DNA of 64,000 nt from Cronobacter malonaticus LMG 23826 (lineage in GTDB: Bacteria; Pseudomonadota; Gammaproteobacteria; Enterobacterales; Enterobacteriaceae). This document shows, piece by piece, positions 29,662 through 38,200 of this stretch. Positions within the stretch are counted from its first letter, which is position 1. Each line of letters starts with the position of its first letter. The DNA lies in the NCBI RefSeq assembly GCF_001277215.2, contig NZ_CP013940.1, forward strand, positions 2,480,001 through 2,544,000. Reading direction: 5' to 3'. Under the pieces are notes generated by a model. That model searched no databases. It was not told where the DNA came from and saw only the letters and a list, made by a program, of their open reading frames with translations. The position numbers were made by a program, and so were the translations under genes.

Positions 29662-30347
29662 AGATGGCGAGTCTCAGGCTTTGTCACGCCGCCATAGTCG
29701 TTAATCACGCGCCAGCTCACCTCCCGCCCTGTTTCTGATGCGGGCAGCGTAAAGTGCTGGCTGGCGAACGGCGCCAGCATGTCGGCACTTTCAATACGCG
29801 TCGCGCCCACCTTCAGGCTGTCGAATACCACATAAAGTGGCGTCGGGTTTTCGGCTACCAGTTGACCACCAGCCAGATGAAAGGTGAGGTGTTTGTACGC
29901 TGCTTGCGCATCAGCTATCAGCATCTGCGGACGGTAAAATAGTTTGATGCGTGTTTTTACCACCAGTTTGAGGGTATTAATGGCCTCGGGCGATGACGGT
30001 GGAATCGCGCGAATATTCAGATAAAACAGCGATTCACGATCTTCCGGCAGGCTGCCGGTTTTCGTAATGCGTAAATCGTGATCTTCCTGCGGTTCAATAC
30101 GGAAAAGCGGCGGCGTCACCATAAACGGGCCGCGGGTTTTCCCGTCCCCGTTATCTACCCAGGATTGCAAAAGAAAAGGGCTTTCAGCGCTGTTATTTTT
30201 CACACTCAGTGCCGCTTCTTGTTTATTGCCTTCATAAATAACGCGGGTGCCGCCCACGACAATCCCGCCTGCCGTTGCGTTATTCACCATTAAGATCAGG
30301 AGTAAAAAAATATTGGATCTGAGAATAATTCTTCCCGTCGCACGCAT
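29658..30347 (-). CDS. Periplasmic fimbrial chaperone (FimC/PapD family)
   Basis: A periplasmic immunoglobulin-like chaperone that donates a strand to pilin subunits. It is 229 residues from the ATG at 30347; the longer frame needs a TTG start and was rejected. The signal ends NATA before GGIVVGGTRVIYEGNKQEAALSV, the first-strand signature. The conserved subunit-binding lysine/arginine pair is represented by Arg in GGTRVIYE and Lys in KTRIKLFYRP, followed by the family motif YVVFDSLKVG. It lies between the pilin and the usher, overlapping the usher start. Confidence 0.93.
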   Translation of the reverse strand: MRATGRIILRSNIFLLLILMVNNATAGGIVVGGTRVIYEGNKQEAALSVKNNSAESPFLLQSWVDNGDGKTRGPFMVTPPLFRIEPQEDHDLRITKTGSLPEDRESLFYLNIRAIPPSSPEAINTLKLVVKTRIKLFYRPQMLIADAQAAYKHLTFHLAGGQLVAENPTPLYVVFDSLKVGATRIESADMLAPFASQHFTLPASETGREVSWRVINDYGGVTKPETRHL

Positions 30348-30426
30348 AGTCAACTCATGTAGAAAGAGGAACAATAAGCCGTTAACCTGCGTTAACGGCT
30401 TAATAACACGTTAAACGAATCAGTAA

Positions 30427-30960
30427 TTAACGGTAATCAAACGTAATATCTGTCGTCCCGTTAGCAGCACCAGCGCCAACTGTGGTATTAGTCGACTCAT
30501 AATAAGCGATGAGATTAAGATCCATCGTCGCATCGGGGATTTCGAATTTACGCGCCGAGAACTGGTTCATCGGAATGAGCGTGCCTTCATCATCCGTAAT
30601 AACAATCGCCACGCCCGTGGCGCCGCCATCCGCCACTTTCAGGTAATCCTTATTCACCGGATCGGCATCGCCAGTGAGATAGATGCTAAAATGCGGATTT
30701 TCGCCCGCTTCAACAACCGGACAGTTTTTCAGTTTTATATTCACCGGAATCGGCGGCGTTTTTACGCCCACGGTCGCGTTAAACTGCTTCACTGAATAGA
30801 CACCCATATCGACATCCAGCACTTTATCGTCATCATCAATTTCACATGCCTGATCGGTAATTTTGCCTGTGAAATTAATTGTCCCATCCGCTGCTAAAAC
30901 TGAAGCCGCATGCATTGTCATAACTCCTGCGAGCGCCATCCAACAAAGATGTTTTTTCAT
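30427..30960 (-). CDS. Major fimbrial subunit (type 1 pilin family)
   Basis: A 177-residue pilin. The signal peptide ends VLA before ADGTINFTGKITDQACEI, the classical pilin N-terminus with the first Cys; the second is in KLKNCPVVE, forming the pilin disulfide. The C-terminus TTDITFDYR is the strand with penultimate tyrosine recognised by chaperones. The start at 30960 follows AAGGAGAAGAT; 34 upstream in-frame codons were rejected. It is the first gene of the four-gene operon pilin, chaperone, usher, adhesin. Only one pilin gene is present, so minor subunits, if any, are encoded elsewhere. Confidence 0.92.
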   Translation of the reverse strand: MKKHLCWMALAGVMTMHAASVLAADGTINFTGKITDQACEIDDDDKVLDVDMGVYSVKQFNATVGVKTPPIPVNIKLKNCPVVEAGENPHFSIYLTGDADPVNKDYLKVADGGATGVAIVITDDEGTLIPMNQFSARKFEIPDATMDLNLIAYYESTNTTVGAGAANGTTDITFDYR

Positions 30961-31454
30961 ATCTTCTCCTTGATTGTTTATCCCAAAACATTTATTCAAT
31001 AAATAATTTTTTGCCACAGGGTAAAGCCAGCGCATATTATCCGTTGTCCAATAATCTGACAATTCCCCGCTGGATTTTTATTTAAAAAATCCAGATAACT
31101 AGCAATTTATTTCTGACGCTAACTTCATTAACTCATACATGGAATATATATGTTTAATCAATGATATTTCAAATCAGATTATTACTCGTGAGTATATATT
31201 TATGTGACATAGATATATTTTCCTATCCCTTTGTAATTCTGAGTATTAATTAACCACGCAAGCGTTATCAGCCTCACAGGTCATTTATCATTTATTCATC
31301 ACAATGCACAAATAAAAGATGGCATAAATAACAGCGGGTAAAAAGTGGTCATTTTTTTACTCCTGTTACGGACTCTATTCAGGGGATGGCAGGTTGTTTT
31401 AAGCGCATATTGTATGAAGTTTGTTTAAACGCGCCAGAAAGCGCTAAATTTCCG
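30961..31454. promoter_or_regulatory. AT-rich region upstream of the fimbrial operon
   Basis: No gene is apparent. Base content is markedly AT-rich compared with the neighbouring genes, which is typical of H-NS-silenced fimbrial promoters. I looked for paired inverted repeats of the fimS switch type and found none of useful length, so phase inversion is not supported by the sequence. Confidence 0.5.
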
Positions 31455-31483
31455 TTGACGGCTATGGGCCTTTCCCCTACATT
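31455..31483 (+). promoter_or_regulatory. Promoter of the first tRNA-Ser(GGA) gene
   Basis: TTGACG (31455-31460) and TACATT (31478-31483) with a 17-base spacer, followed by a GC-rich discriminator (AGCGCCC), the signature of stringently controlled stable-RNA promoters. It lies 35 bases before the tRNA. Confidence 0.8.
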
Positions 31484-31517
31484 AGCGCCCGTCCCGACAG
31501 CGTCGGGAAGACAATAT

Positions 31518-31605
31518 GGTGAGGTGTCCGAGTGGCTGAAGGAGCACGCCTGGAAAGTGTGTATACGGCAACGTATCGAGGGTTCGAATCCCTCCCTCAC
31601 CGCCA
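31518..31605 (+). tRNA. serX: tRNA-Ser, anticodon GGA, copy 1
   Basis: An 88-base type II tRNA with encoded CCA. The acceptor GGTGAGG pairs with CCTCACC, the anticodon loop contains GGA, a long variable arm follows, and the T-arm is GAGGG-TTCGAAT-CCCTC. It reads UCC/UCU serine codons. It matches E. coli serX/serW almost base for base and stands beyond ghrA as serX does in E. coli. An identical copy lies at 34889-34976. Directly after the CCA comes a repeat array that reuses the last 15 bases of the tRNA. Confidence 0.97.
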
Positions 31606-32234
31606 TATTTAAAGAAAGAGCCTGAGCTAACCCTCAGGCTTTTTTGCGTTTATATCGCGCCGGCCCGGGAGGGATGAGAAGCCTCGACCCGGGTTCGACC
31701 ACTGGCGCAGCCAGGGGGACAGTCGGCGAGCCACGCGAGCTGACTGCCCGAAGGGTGAGGCCCAGCGGGCCGAATCAATCCCTCCCTCACCGCCATATTT
31801 AAAGAAAGAGCCTGAGCTAACCCTCAGGCTTTTTTGCTTTTATATCGCGCCGACCCGGGAGGGATGAGAAGCCTCGACCCGGGTTCGACCACTGGCGCAG
31901 CCAGGGGGACAGTCGGCGAGCCATGCGAGCTGACTGCCCGCAGGGTGAGGCCCAGCGGGCCGAATCAATCCCTCCCTCACCGCCATATTTAAAGAAAGAG
32001 CCTGAGCTAACCCTCAGGCTTTTTTGCGTTTATATCGCGCCAGCCCGGGAGGGATGAGAAGCCTCGACCCGGGTTCGACCACTGGCGCAGACAGGGGGAC
32101 AGTCGGCGAGCCACGCGAGCTGACTGCCCGAAGGGTGAGGCCCAGCGGGCCGAATCAATCCCTCCCTCACCGCCATATTCAAAGAAAAAGCCTGAGCTAA
32201 TCCTCAGGCTTTTTTGCTTTTATATCGCGCCGAC
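31591..32234 (+). repeat. 190-bp tandem repeat array after tRNA-Ser copy 1 (3.4 units)
   Basis: Three exact-length 190-base units begin at 31591, 31781 and 31971, followed by a partial unit from 32161. Each begins with the last 15 bases of the tRNA (CCTCCCTCACCGCCA), then an A-rich link, a rho-independent terminator at offset 28-54 (stem AGCCTGAG with CTCAGGCT, then T run), and about 130 bases of GC-rich, self-complementary sequence. Units differ by only a few substitutions. Reading frames across the array are not conserved proteins. The layout resembles the tyrT distal repeats that give rtT RNA in E. coli. Confidence 0.9.
31619..31645 (+). terminator. First terminator of the copy-1 array (repeated in each unit)
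   Basis: Stem 31619-31626 with 31633-31640, then TTTTT. Equivalent hairpins are at 31809-31835, 31999-32025 and 32189-32215. Confidence 0.88.
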
Positions 32235-32307
32235 AGACGGCAGGTGCGCTTCGCTTACCTGCCCTACAAAACCGTCTGTAGGGTGGGTAAGCACAAGCGC
32301 CCCCACC
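32235..32307. repeat. Dispersed hairpin-rich repeat, copy 1
   Basis: Contains nested inverted repeats: AGACGG with CCGTCT around CAGGT...ACCTG, then GTAGGGTGGGTAAGC ... GCGCCCCCACC. About 35 bases (ACGGCAGGTGCGCTTCGC and onward) recur exactly at 35419. Elements of this GGTGGGTAAGCG type are scattered in many enterobacterial intergenic regions. Confidence 0.65.
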
Positions 32308-32317
32308 GCTGCTCTGG

Positions 32318-34642
32318 TTACCGCCGCGCGCCCGACGTCATCACCGGCTCGGCGACACGCTCCATCGCGATCGGGATACTTTTATAAGCCGGGATCCCGC
32401 TTTGCGTGTCGTGGCTGTCCAGCGGCACCAGCACGTTGGCCTCGGGGTAATAAGCCCCCACCGAACCAGGCGCCATATCGATAATTACCACGGTCAGGTT
32501 ATTGAGCCGCCGGGAGGTCGGCTTGCCGTGGGCATCAAGCGCGGTCACATTCACCTGATCGCCCACGCGCAACTCGCGTTTTTCTGCTTCATCCGGGTTG
32601 ATAAATAACACGTCGCGCCGTCCGGTCACGCCGCGGTAGCGGTCGTTCAGTCCATACAGCGTCGTATTGTATTGATCGTGACTGCGAAGCGTGGTCAGCA
32701 CCAGGTCGTGACACTTAAGTGACCGCGGATCCTCATTAATCCCCTGCATCACCTTAAACTGCGCCTTGCCGGATGGCGTGTTCCAGACTCGCTCCGAGGC
32801 CGAATTGCGCAGACGAAAACCGCCCGGCTGCTTCACGCGCTCATTGAAGTTAGCGAACGCCGGGAACACCGCCTCTATAGCGTCGCGGATAAAGCTATAG
32901 TCGCCGATCATTTTGTCCCAGTTGACGACCGTCTCCGGCAGCGTCGCTTTGGCAAGCCCCGCCACGATAGCGGGCTCTGAGCGCAGGTGCGGCGACGCCG
33001 GTTGCAGCATGCCGCGTGAGGCATGCACCATCGACATCGAATCCTCAACGGTAATGCTCTGTTCGCCCGACGCCTGCACGTCGGTTTCCGTGCGGCCAAG
33101 CACCGGCAGAATATAGTTATGCTTGCCGAGCAACAGATGAGAACGGTTAAGCTTGGTCGCCATATGCACCACTAAATCGAGATTGCGCATCGCCGGAAAC
33201 GTGACCTGTGGATCGGAAATCGCCTCCGCCAGATTACCGCCGAGGCACAGCAACGCTTTGGCTTTACCGTCGCGCATCGCCTGAATCGCAGCGACAGCGC
33301 CATGACCGTGTTTCTGCGGCGGTTTAAAACCAAAAACGCGCTCGATACTGTCAAGCAGAGACTGCGGCGGGATTTCCGTAATACCAACGGTGCGGTCGCC
33401 CTGCACGTTGGAATGACCACGCAGCGGGCAGATGCCTGCGCCTTTTTTGCCGATATTACCGCGCAGCAGCAGCAGGTTGGCGATCTGCTGTACATTCTGG
33501 GTGCCGTACTGATGCTGGGTTATCCCCATGCCGTAACAGATAATGGTTCGCTCCGCTTTCGCATACAGACGCGCGACATTCTGGATCTCTTTGCGCTCCA
33601 TACCGGAAACTTTCAGGATGTGATCCCACTCGGTCGCGTCGAGATCGGCCTTCAGCGCTTCAAACCCTTCGGTATGCTCGCGGATAAAGTCCTCGTCAAT
33701 AACGCCCGGCTCACCGTTCGCCTGCGCCTCTTCATGCATGGAGAGCAAAATTTTCATTACGCCTTTGAGCATCGCCGCATCGCCGCCGACTCGCACTTTA
33801 TAGTAGGTCGATGCGAGGGCGGTGGAACTCAACGACAGCATCTCAATCGGGCTTTGCGGCGAGGTAAATCGCTCAAGCCCACGCTCGCGCAGCGGGTTGA
33901 TGGCGACGATGGTGGCGCCGCGCTTCGAGACTTCGCGCAGCGTGCCGAGCATACGCGGGTGGTTTGTGCCAGGGTTGTGGCCGATACACAGCACCAGATC
34001 GCAGTGTTCGAAATCGTCCAGCTCTACTGTTCCTTTGCCGACGCCAATCGACTCCGGCAACCCGACGCTGGTGGGCTCGTGGCACATGTTGGAGCAGTCC
34101 GGGAAGTTGTTGGTGCCATATTCACGGGCGAAAAGCTGCCAGAGGAATGCCGCCTCATTGGAGGCGCGCCCCGAGGTGTAAAACTCCACGCTGTCGGGGT
34201 CGTCATAGCTGCGCAGGCGCTCGCCAATCTCCTGAAAAGCCGTTTCCCATTCAATGGGCTTATAGGTATCGCTTGCCGGGTCATATTTCATCGGGTGCGT
34301 CAGTCGCCCCTCGCCTTCCAGCTCAAACGCATTGCGCTCCCACAGTTCGCTGACGGTATGCGCCGCGAAAAATTCCGGTGTGGTGCGTTTGCTGGTGGCC
34401 TCCCAGGAGACCGCTTTCGCGCCGTTTTCGCAAAACTCAAACGACGAGGCGTGCTGCGGGTCGGGCCACGCGCAGCCAGGACAGTCAAAACCCTGCGGCT
34501 GATTGACTTTGAACAGGGCAATCACGTCCTGCTTCACCGACATCTGGCCGCGGATGGCGTCAGCAACGGCCTTCAGTGCGCCCCAGCCGCCCGCCGATCC
34601 GCCATAAGGCGCGATGCCGATAGTACGATTTCGCTCTTTCAT
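32318..34642 (-). CDS. FdhF/YdeP-family molybdopterin oxidoreductase
   Basis: A 774-residue cytosolic oxidoreductase of the YdeP branch of the formate-dehydrogenase-like molybdopterin enzymes; substrate unknown. E. coli YdeP (759 residues) takes part in acid resistance. An N-terminal cysteine set (C54-x2-C57-x13-C71) may hold an iron-sulfur cluster. The molybdopterin domains show [20 protein letters not shown], the active-site region [27 protein letters not shown] and [18 protein letters not shown], with the C-terminal dinucleotide domain from about residue 640. The start at 34642 follows GGAG; eight upstream codons were rejected. It lies between two identical tRNA-Ser genes, on the opposite strand, which suggests acquisition or duplication at this site. 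Confidence 0.9.
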   Translation of the reverse strand: MKERNRTIGIAPYGGSAGGWGALKAVADAIRGQMSVKQDVIALFKVNQPQGFDCPGCAWPDPQHASSFEFCENGAKAVSWEATSKRTTPEFFAAHTVSELWERNAFELEGEGRLTHPMKYDPASDTYKPIEWETAFQEIGERLRSYDDPDSVEFYTSGRASNEAAFLWQLFAREYGTNNFPDCSNMCHEPTSVGLPESIGVGKGTVELDDFEHCDLVLCIGHNPGTNHPRMLGTLREVSKRGATIVAINPLRERGLERFTSPQSPIEMLSLSSTALASTYYKVRVGGDAAMLKGVMKILLSMHEEAQANGEPGVIDEDFIREHTEGFEALKADLDATEWDHILKVSGMERKEIQNVARLYAKAERTIICYGMGITQHQYGTQNVQQIANLLLLRGNIGKKGAGICPLRGHSNVQGDRTVGITEIPPQSLLDSIERVFGFKPPQKHGHGAVAAIQAMRDGKAKALLCLGGNLAEAISDPQVTFPAMRNLDLVVHMATKLNRSHLLLGKHNYILPVLGRTETDVQASGEQSITVEDSMSMVHASRGMLQPASPHLRSEPAIVAGLAKATLPETVVNWDKMIGDYSFIRDAIEAVFPAFANFNERVKQPGGFRLRNSASERVWNTPSGKAQFKVMQGINEDPRSLKCHDLVLTTLRSHDQYNTTLYGLNDRYRGVTGRRDVLFINPDEAEKRELRVGDQVNVTALDAHGKPTSRRLNNLTVVIIDMAPGSVGAYYPEANVLVPLDSHDTQSGIPAYKSIPIAMERVAEPVMTSGARR

Positions 34643-34818
34643 AGTGCTCCACATTCTCTGTCTCAAAGTTGTGGTTTAAGCCTGGTACAGAAAACGCGAT
34701 AAGCGAAGCGAGTCGCGCGATATCAGACCGCATCAGACGCCGCAATGGCGGGTTTTGCGGGAGAAAACGTCATTTCGTTTAACCCTTAACCGAACGATAA
34801 AGAAAGGAAAAAATGTGC

Positions 34819-34847
34819 TTGACCGTTTTCATGCAGATCCCTATAGT
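34819..34847 (+). promoter_or_regulatory. Promoter of the second tRNA-Ser(GGA) gene
   Basis: TTGACC (34819-34824) and TATAGT (34842-34847) with a 17-base spacer and a GC discriminator (AGCGCCCC). Its core differs from the copy-1 promoter, so only the discriminator region, the AGACAATAT before the tRNA and the tRNA itself are shared. Confidence 0.82.
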
Positions 34848-34888
34848 AGCGCCCCGTTGCCCCGCTACGCGAGGCAGCAAGACAATAT

Positions 34889-34976
34889 GGTGAGGTGTCC
34901 GAGTGGCTGAAGGAGCACGCCTGGAAAGTGTGTATACGGCAACGTATCGAGGGTTCGAATCCCTCCCTCACCGCCA
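34889..34976 (+). tRNA. tRNA-Ser, anticodon GGA, copy 2
   Basis: Identical over all 88 bases to the copy at 31518-31605, including the CCA end and the preceding AGACAATAT. It has its own promoter and its own repeat array. E. coli carries two such genes (serW and serX) at separate sites; here two copies lie 3.4 kb apart in the same orientation. Confidence 0.97.
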
Positions 34977-35413
34977 TATTTAAAGAAAGAGCCTGAGCTA
35001 ACCCTCAGGCTTTTTTGCTTTTATATCGCGCCGGCCCGGGAGGGATGAGAAGCCTCGACCCGGGTTCGACCACTGGCGCAGCCAGGGGAACAGTCGGCGA
35101 GCCATGCGAGCTGACTGCCCGCAGGGTGAGGCCCAACGGGCCGAATCAATCCCTCCCTCACCGCCATATTCAAAGAAAGAGCCTGTACGCAAGTACGGGC
35201 TTTTTTGTTTTTATATTGCACCGCGCCGGGAGGGATGAGAAGCCTCGACCCGGGTTCGACCACTGGCGCAGCCAGGGGAACAGTCGGCGAGCCATGCGAG
35301 CTGACTGTCCGAAGGGTGAGGCCCAGCGGGCCGAATCAATCCCTCCCTCACCGCCATATTTAAAGAAAGAGCCTGAGCTAACCCTCAGGCTTTTTTTGTT
35401 TTTATATTGCGCC
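34962..35413 (+). repeat. 190-bp tandem repeat array after tRNA-Ser copy 2 (2.4 units)
   Basis: Two 190-base units begin at 34962 and 35152 and a partial unit at 35342, the same repeat as after copy 1. Terminators are at 34990-35016, 35180-35207 and 35370-35397. The middle one has a different stem (GCCTGTAC with GTACGGGC) that still pairs fully, so the hairpin is kept while its sequence has changed. Confidence 0.9.
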
Positions 35414-35418
35414 AGGAA

Positions 35419-35500
35419 ACGGCAGGTGCGCTTCGCTTACCTGCCCTACAAAACTGCCATAAACGTTTTCGTAGGGTGGGTAAGCGTTAGCGCACCCACC
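35419..35500. repeat. Dispersed hairpin-rich repeat, copy 2
   Basis: Shares about 35 identical bases with 32233-32268, then ends in GTAGGGTGGGTAAGCG paired with CGCACCCACC. It closes the second array just as copy 1 closes the first. Confidence 0.65.
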
Positions 35501-35532
35501 TTCCAGCCACAGAGAAAAAGCAAAAGATAAAA

Positions 35533-35560
35533 ACAAAAAAAGCCCAACGTGTGTTGGGCT
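35533..35560 (-). terminator. Rho-independent terminator after phoH
   Basis: Stem AGCCCAAC (35541-35548) with GTTGGGCT (35553-35560), followed on the minus strand by a long T run. Confidence 0.88.
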
Positions 35561-35584
35561 TTTCCATTGATGTATAACGCAGGC

Positions 35585-36652
35585 TTAATCGTAAGCGTTA
35601 AGCGTCCGCTGGCAGAGCGCGGAGCGTACGCAATCGGCTTTACCGAACCGCACGATGCCAATCATCTCATCTTCCTCAAAACGCGCCAGCGCGTCGCTCA
35701 GGCCGGACTGCACGCCCGCCGGCAAATCGCACTGGGTGATGTCGCCATTGACTATCACGGTCACGTTCTCCCCGAGGCGGGTTAAAAACATCTTCATCTG
35801 CGCGGCTGTCACATTCTGGGCCTCGTCCAGAATCACGACGGCGTTTTCAAAGGTACGTCCGCGCATATAGGCGAACGGCGCAATCTCAACTTTCCCGATT
35901 TCCGGGCGCAGGCAATATTGCATGAAGGAAGCACCAAGACGGCGCACCAGCACGTCATACACCGGGCGGAAATACGGGGCGAACTTCTCAGAGATATCGC
36001 CGGGCAGGAAGCCGAGATCTTCATCGGCCTGCAGAACCGGGCGGGTGACAATTATCCTGTCGACATCCTTGTGAATCAGGGCCTCAGCGGCTTTCGCCGC
36101 GCTGATAAACGTTTTGCCGCATCCGGCTTCACCGGTGGCGAATATCAGCTGTTTGCTCTCAATAGCCTCAAGATAATGCGCCTGAGCGTCGGTACGAGCG
36201 ACAATCGGCGCGTTATCGCGGCTGTCCCGCGCCATGCCGATTGCTTCAACGCCACTCATTTGCACAAGCGTGGTGACCGATTCCTCTTCACGCTGCCGGT
36301 GGCTGCGTGAATCTCGTCTGAGAACGCGTCTTGCTTCACGACGAGCTTTGATCACTGCTTTCTGTCTTCCCATGGATGGCACCTTGTTAAGTTGGTTTAC
36401 ATGAGCCGCGTCCTGCTGATGGACGCGATTATGCGCACAAACATTTGAGGTTTGGCTTCCTTTTAAGCCATAGATTGCCGGTCGAAAAGACGCGGTAGTA
36501 CGGCTACGCGCACCGCTTACCGCATCGTCTGGAACAGGGTGAGAAGCTTTGAACGTTTCTGAGGGGGTGGAGATAACGCTGCCGGAGGAGGCTCCTCCGC
36601 GCCGGGTGGTGCGGGTTGTTTTCCGTTTAAGTCCAGTTCTGGACGCTACCAT
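35585..36652 (-). CDS. phoH: Phosphate starvation-inducible protein PhoH
   Basis: A cytosolic ATP-binding protein of 355 residues; the E. coli gene belongs to the phosphate regulon and the domain is a superfamily-1-like ATPase, probably acting on RNA. Walker A is GEAGCGKT (about residue 167) and Walker B is VVILDEAQN (about residue 261). A basic, variable N-terminus (about 1-100) ends in the conserved KAVIKARREARRVLRRDSRS. The ATG at 36652 follows GGAG at 8 bases; ten further in-frame codons upstream start with GTG and were rejected. The 259 bases before it, up to efeB, hold its promoter and the efeB terminator. I found no canonical Pho box. Confidence 0.95.
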   Translation of the reverse strand: MVASRTGLKRKTTRTTRRGGASSGSVISTPSETFKASHPVPDDAVSGARSRTTASFRPAIYGLKGSQTSNVCAHNRVHQQDAAHVNQLNKVPSMGRQKAVIKARREARRVLRRDSRSHRQREEESVTTLVQMSGVEAIGMARDSRDNAPIVARTDAQAHYLEAIESKQLIFATGEAGCGKTFISAAKAAEALIHKDVDRIIVTRPVLQADEDLGFLPGDISEKFAPYFRPVYDVLVRRLGASFMQYCLRPEIGKVEIAPFAYMRGRTFENAVVILDEAQNVTAAQMKMFLTRLGENVTVIVNGDITQCDLPAGVQSGLSDALARFEEDEMIGIVRFGKADCVRSALCQRTLNAYD

Positions 36653-36882
36653 TCGCGATCTCCATCGTGCTACTGCTACCACAGAAGGGAACTACCGCTA
36701 ACACTTTAAGTACAACAAAAATTATCATCTTTGCAACATAATATTTACTAAAAGATAACTTTTGAGACTGAACGTCTGATGCATCTTTTATGACAGAAAA
36801 ATATTACAGAAATGTATCAACAGAATAGCCGCGCCAAAAATGCTCCGCCATAGCTGCGCGAAAATTGTTAGCAAATGAAAAT

Positions 36883-36906
36883 AAAAACCCCGCCGTGGTG
36901 GCGGGG
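36883..36906 (-). terminator. Rho-independent terminator after efeB
   Basis: Stem CCCCGCC (36888-36894) with GGCGGGG (36900-36906), followed on the minus strand by TTTTTA. Confidence 0.85.
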
Positions 36907-36911
36907 CTTCG

Positions 36912-38195
36912 TCAGGCTTTCAGCAGGCCGTCTGCAAGGAAGCGGGATTTATCCGCAACACCCGGCAGCACAAAGAAATAACCGCCGCCGATGGGCTTCA
37001 CATACTCCTCCAGCGCCTCGCCGTTAAGCCGCTTCTGCACCGTTAAAAATCCCTTTTCGAGATCGTGCTGGTAGCAGACAAACAGCAGGCCCATGTCGAG
37101 CTGGCCGGAATTGGTCACGCCGAGCGAGTAGCTGTAGCCACGGCGCACCATCAGGCTGGACTGCGTCTGCGGCGTGCGCGGGTTCGCGAGCCGGATGTGG
37201 CTGTCGAGCGCAATCACGTTACCGTCAGGATCTTTACTGTAGTCCGGCACGTCATGCTCATGCTGCATACCGAGCGGCGCGCCGGTCTGTTTGTCGCGCC
37301 CGAAAATCGTCTGCTGCTCTTTGAGCGGCGTGCGGTCCCAGAACTCCACGTGGAACTGAATAATGCGCACGGCCTGATAGCTGCCGCCCACCGCCCACGC
37401 GGGCTCGCCCTGATCCGGCGTCACCCACACCACGCTGTCCATCAACGGCGCGTTACGGGTATCCGGGTTCGCGGTGCCGTCTTTGAAGCCGAGCAAATTC
37501 ACCGGGGTCTCTTTGCCACGGCTGCGCGCCGCGTGATCGGAGATAAATCCTTCACGCTTCCAGCGCACGCTTAGCAGATCCGGCGTATGCTTAATGATAT
37601 CGCGCAGCGCATGGATCACCGTATCCTGGGTATTGGCGCAGATTTGCAGGAGCAGATCGCCGTGGCACAGCGCCGCGTCCAGCGAATCGTTCGGGAAACG
37701 CTCCATCTTTTGCAGCTTTTTCGGCATCTGCGGCGCAAGGCCGTAGCGATCGTCAAATAAAGAACGCCCCAGCGACACAGTGATTGTCAGATTATCCGGC
37801 GCAATCACCGGCCCCAGAATACCGGAATCCATTGGCGGCAGACGGGGGTTCGGCGTCTGCGGAGCCGGGCCGCCTGCGGTTAAAAACGCGATGCGGTCGG
37901 TGAGCAAACGGAACAGCCGTTCGAGATCGGCTTTATTTCCCGCCAGCACATCGAAGGCCGCCAGCATCATTGACGCCTGCTGTGGCGTCAGCACGCCCGC
38001 CTGATGTGCGCCGTAAAACGGCTGCGTCTCCTGACGCGCATCCGGGGGAAGCGTGCCGGGCGCGCTCTGTACCTGCGCGCCATGCGCCACCGGACAACCG
38101 CCGGTGACCGCGAGCGCGCCGGTCAGCGCGCCCAGCCCTTTCAGCAGACGGCGGCGCGCCGGTTGCGGCACGCCGTGAGTATCATGTTCTTGCAT
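36912..38195 (-). CDS. efeB: Periplasmic heme peroxidase EfeB (DyP type)
   Basis: A Tat-exported DyP-type heme peroxidase of 427 residues, part of the EfeUOB ferrous-iron uptake system; it is thought to oxidise Fe(II) at low pH and may release iron from heme. A twin-arginine signal ([21 protein letters not shown]) covers about residues 13-40. DyP motifs include [13 protein letters not shown] (GxxDG with the catalytic Asp near residue 238) and the proximal heme His likely in [14 protein letters not shown] or [10 protein letters not shown] (uncertain); the conserved distal Arg is in [11 protein letters not shown]. It begins five bases after efeO ends, so the operon is efeU-efeO-efeB. Confidence 0.95.
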   Translation of the reverse strand: MQEHDTHGVPQPARRRLLKGLGALTGALAVTGGCPVAHGAQVQSAPGTLPPDARQETQPFYGAHQAGVLTPQQASMMLAAFDVLAGNKADLERLFRLLTDRIAFLTAGGPAPQTPNPRLPPMDSGILGPVIAPDNLTITVSLGRSLFDDRYGLAPQMPKKLQKMERFPNDSLDAALCHGDLLLQICANTQDTVIHALRDIIKHTPDLLSVRWKREGFISDHAARSRGKETPVNLLGFKDGTANPDTRNAPLMDSVVWVTPDQGEPAWAVGGSYQAVRIIQFHVEFWDRTPLKEQQTIFGRDKQTGAPLGMQHEHDVPDYSKDPDGNVIALDSHIRLANPRTPQTQSSLMVRRGYSYSLGVTNSGQLDMGLLFVCYQHDLEKGFLTVQKRLNGEALEEYVKPIGGGYFFVLPGVADKSRFLADGLLKA

Positions 38196-38200
38196 TACGC

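Noticed and set aside
30961..31454. Phase-variable inversion switch for the fimbrial operon
   Set aside because: No long matching inverted repeats and no nearby recombinase gene.
31591..32234. CRISPR array
   Set aside because: Units are directly contiguous 190-bp near-identical copies with no short repeat and variable spacer, and no cas genes are present.
34786..34977. Minus-strand open frame across tRNA-Ser copy 2 (and a twin at 31379-31606)
   Set aside because: Antisense of a tRNA gene; the shared protein text only reflects the duplicated tRNA.
26000..35500. Integrative element or prophage at tRNA-Ser
   Set aside because: No integrase, transposase or phage gene is present. The segment looks accessory, but a mobile element as such cannot be shown.
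35015..35530. 171-codon open frame through the second repeat array
   Set aside because: It is the translation of the 190-bp units and the dispersed hairpin element, with no start signal, no family resemblance and no conservation expected of a protein. A tiny basic Tpr-like protein cannot be excluded but is unsupported.
36740..36830. Possible Pho box upstream of phoH (two CTGT-AT-like half sites on the minus strand)
   Set aside because: The half sites are 13 bases apart instead of 11 and one is degenerate, so I did not call it.
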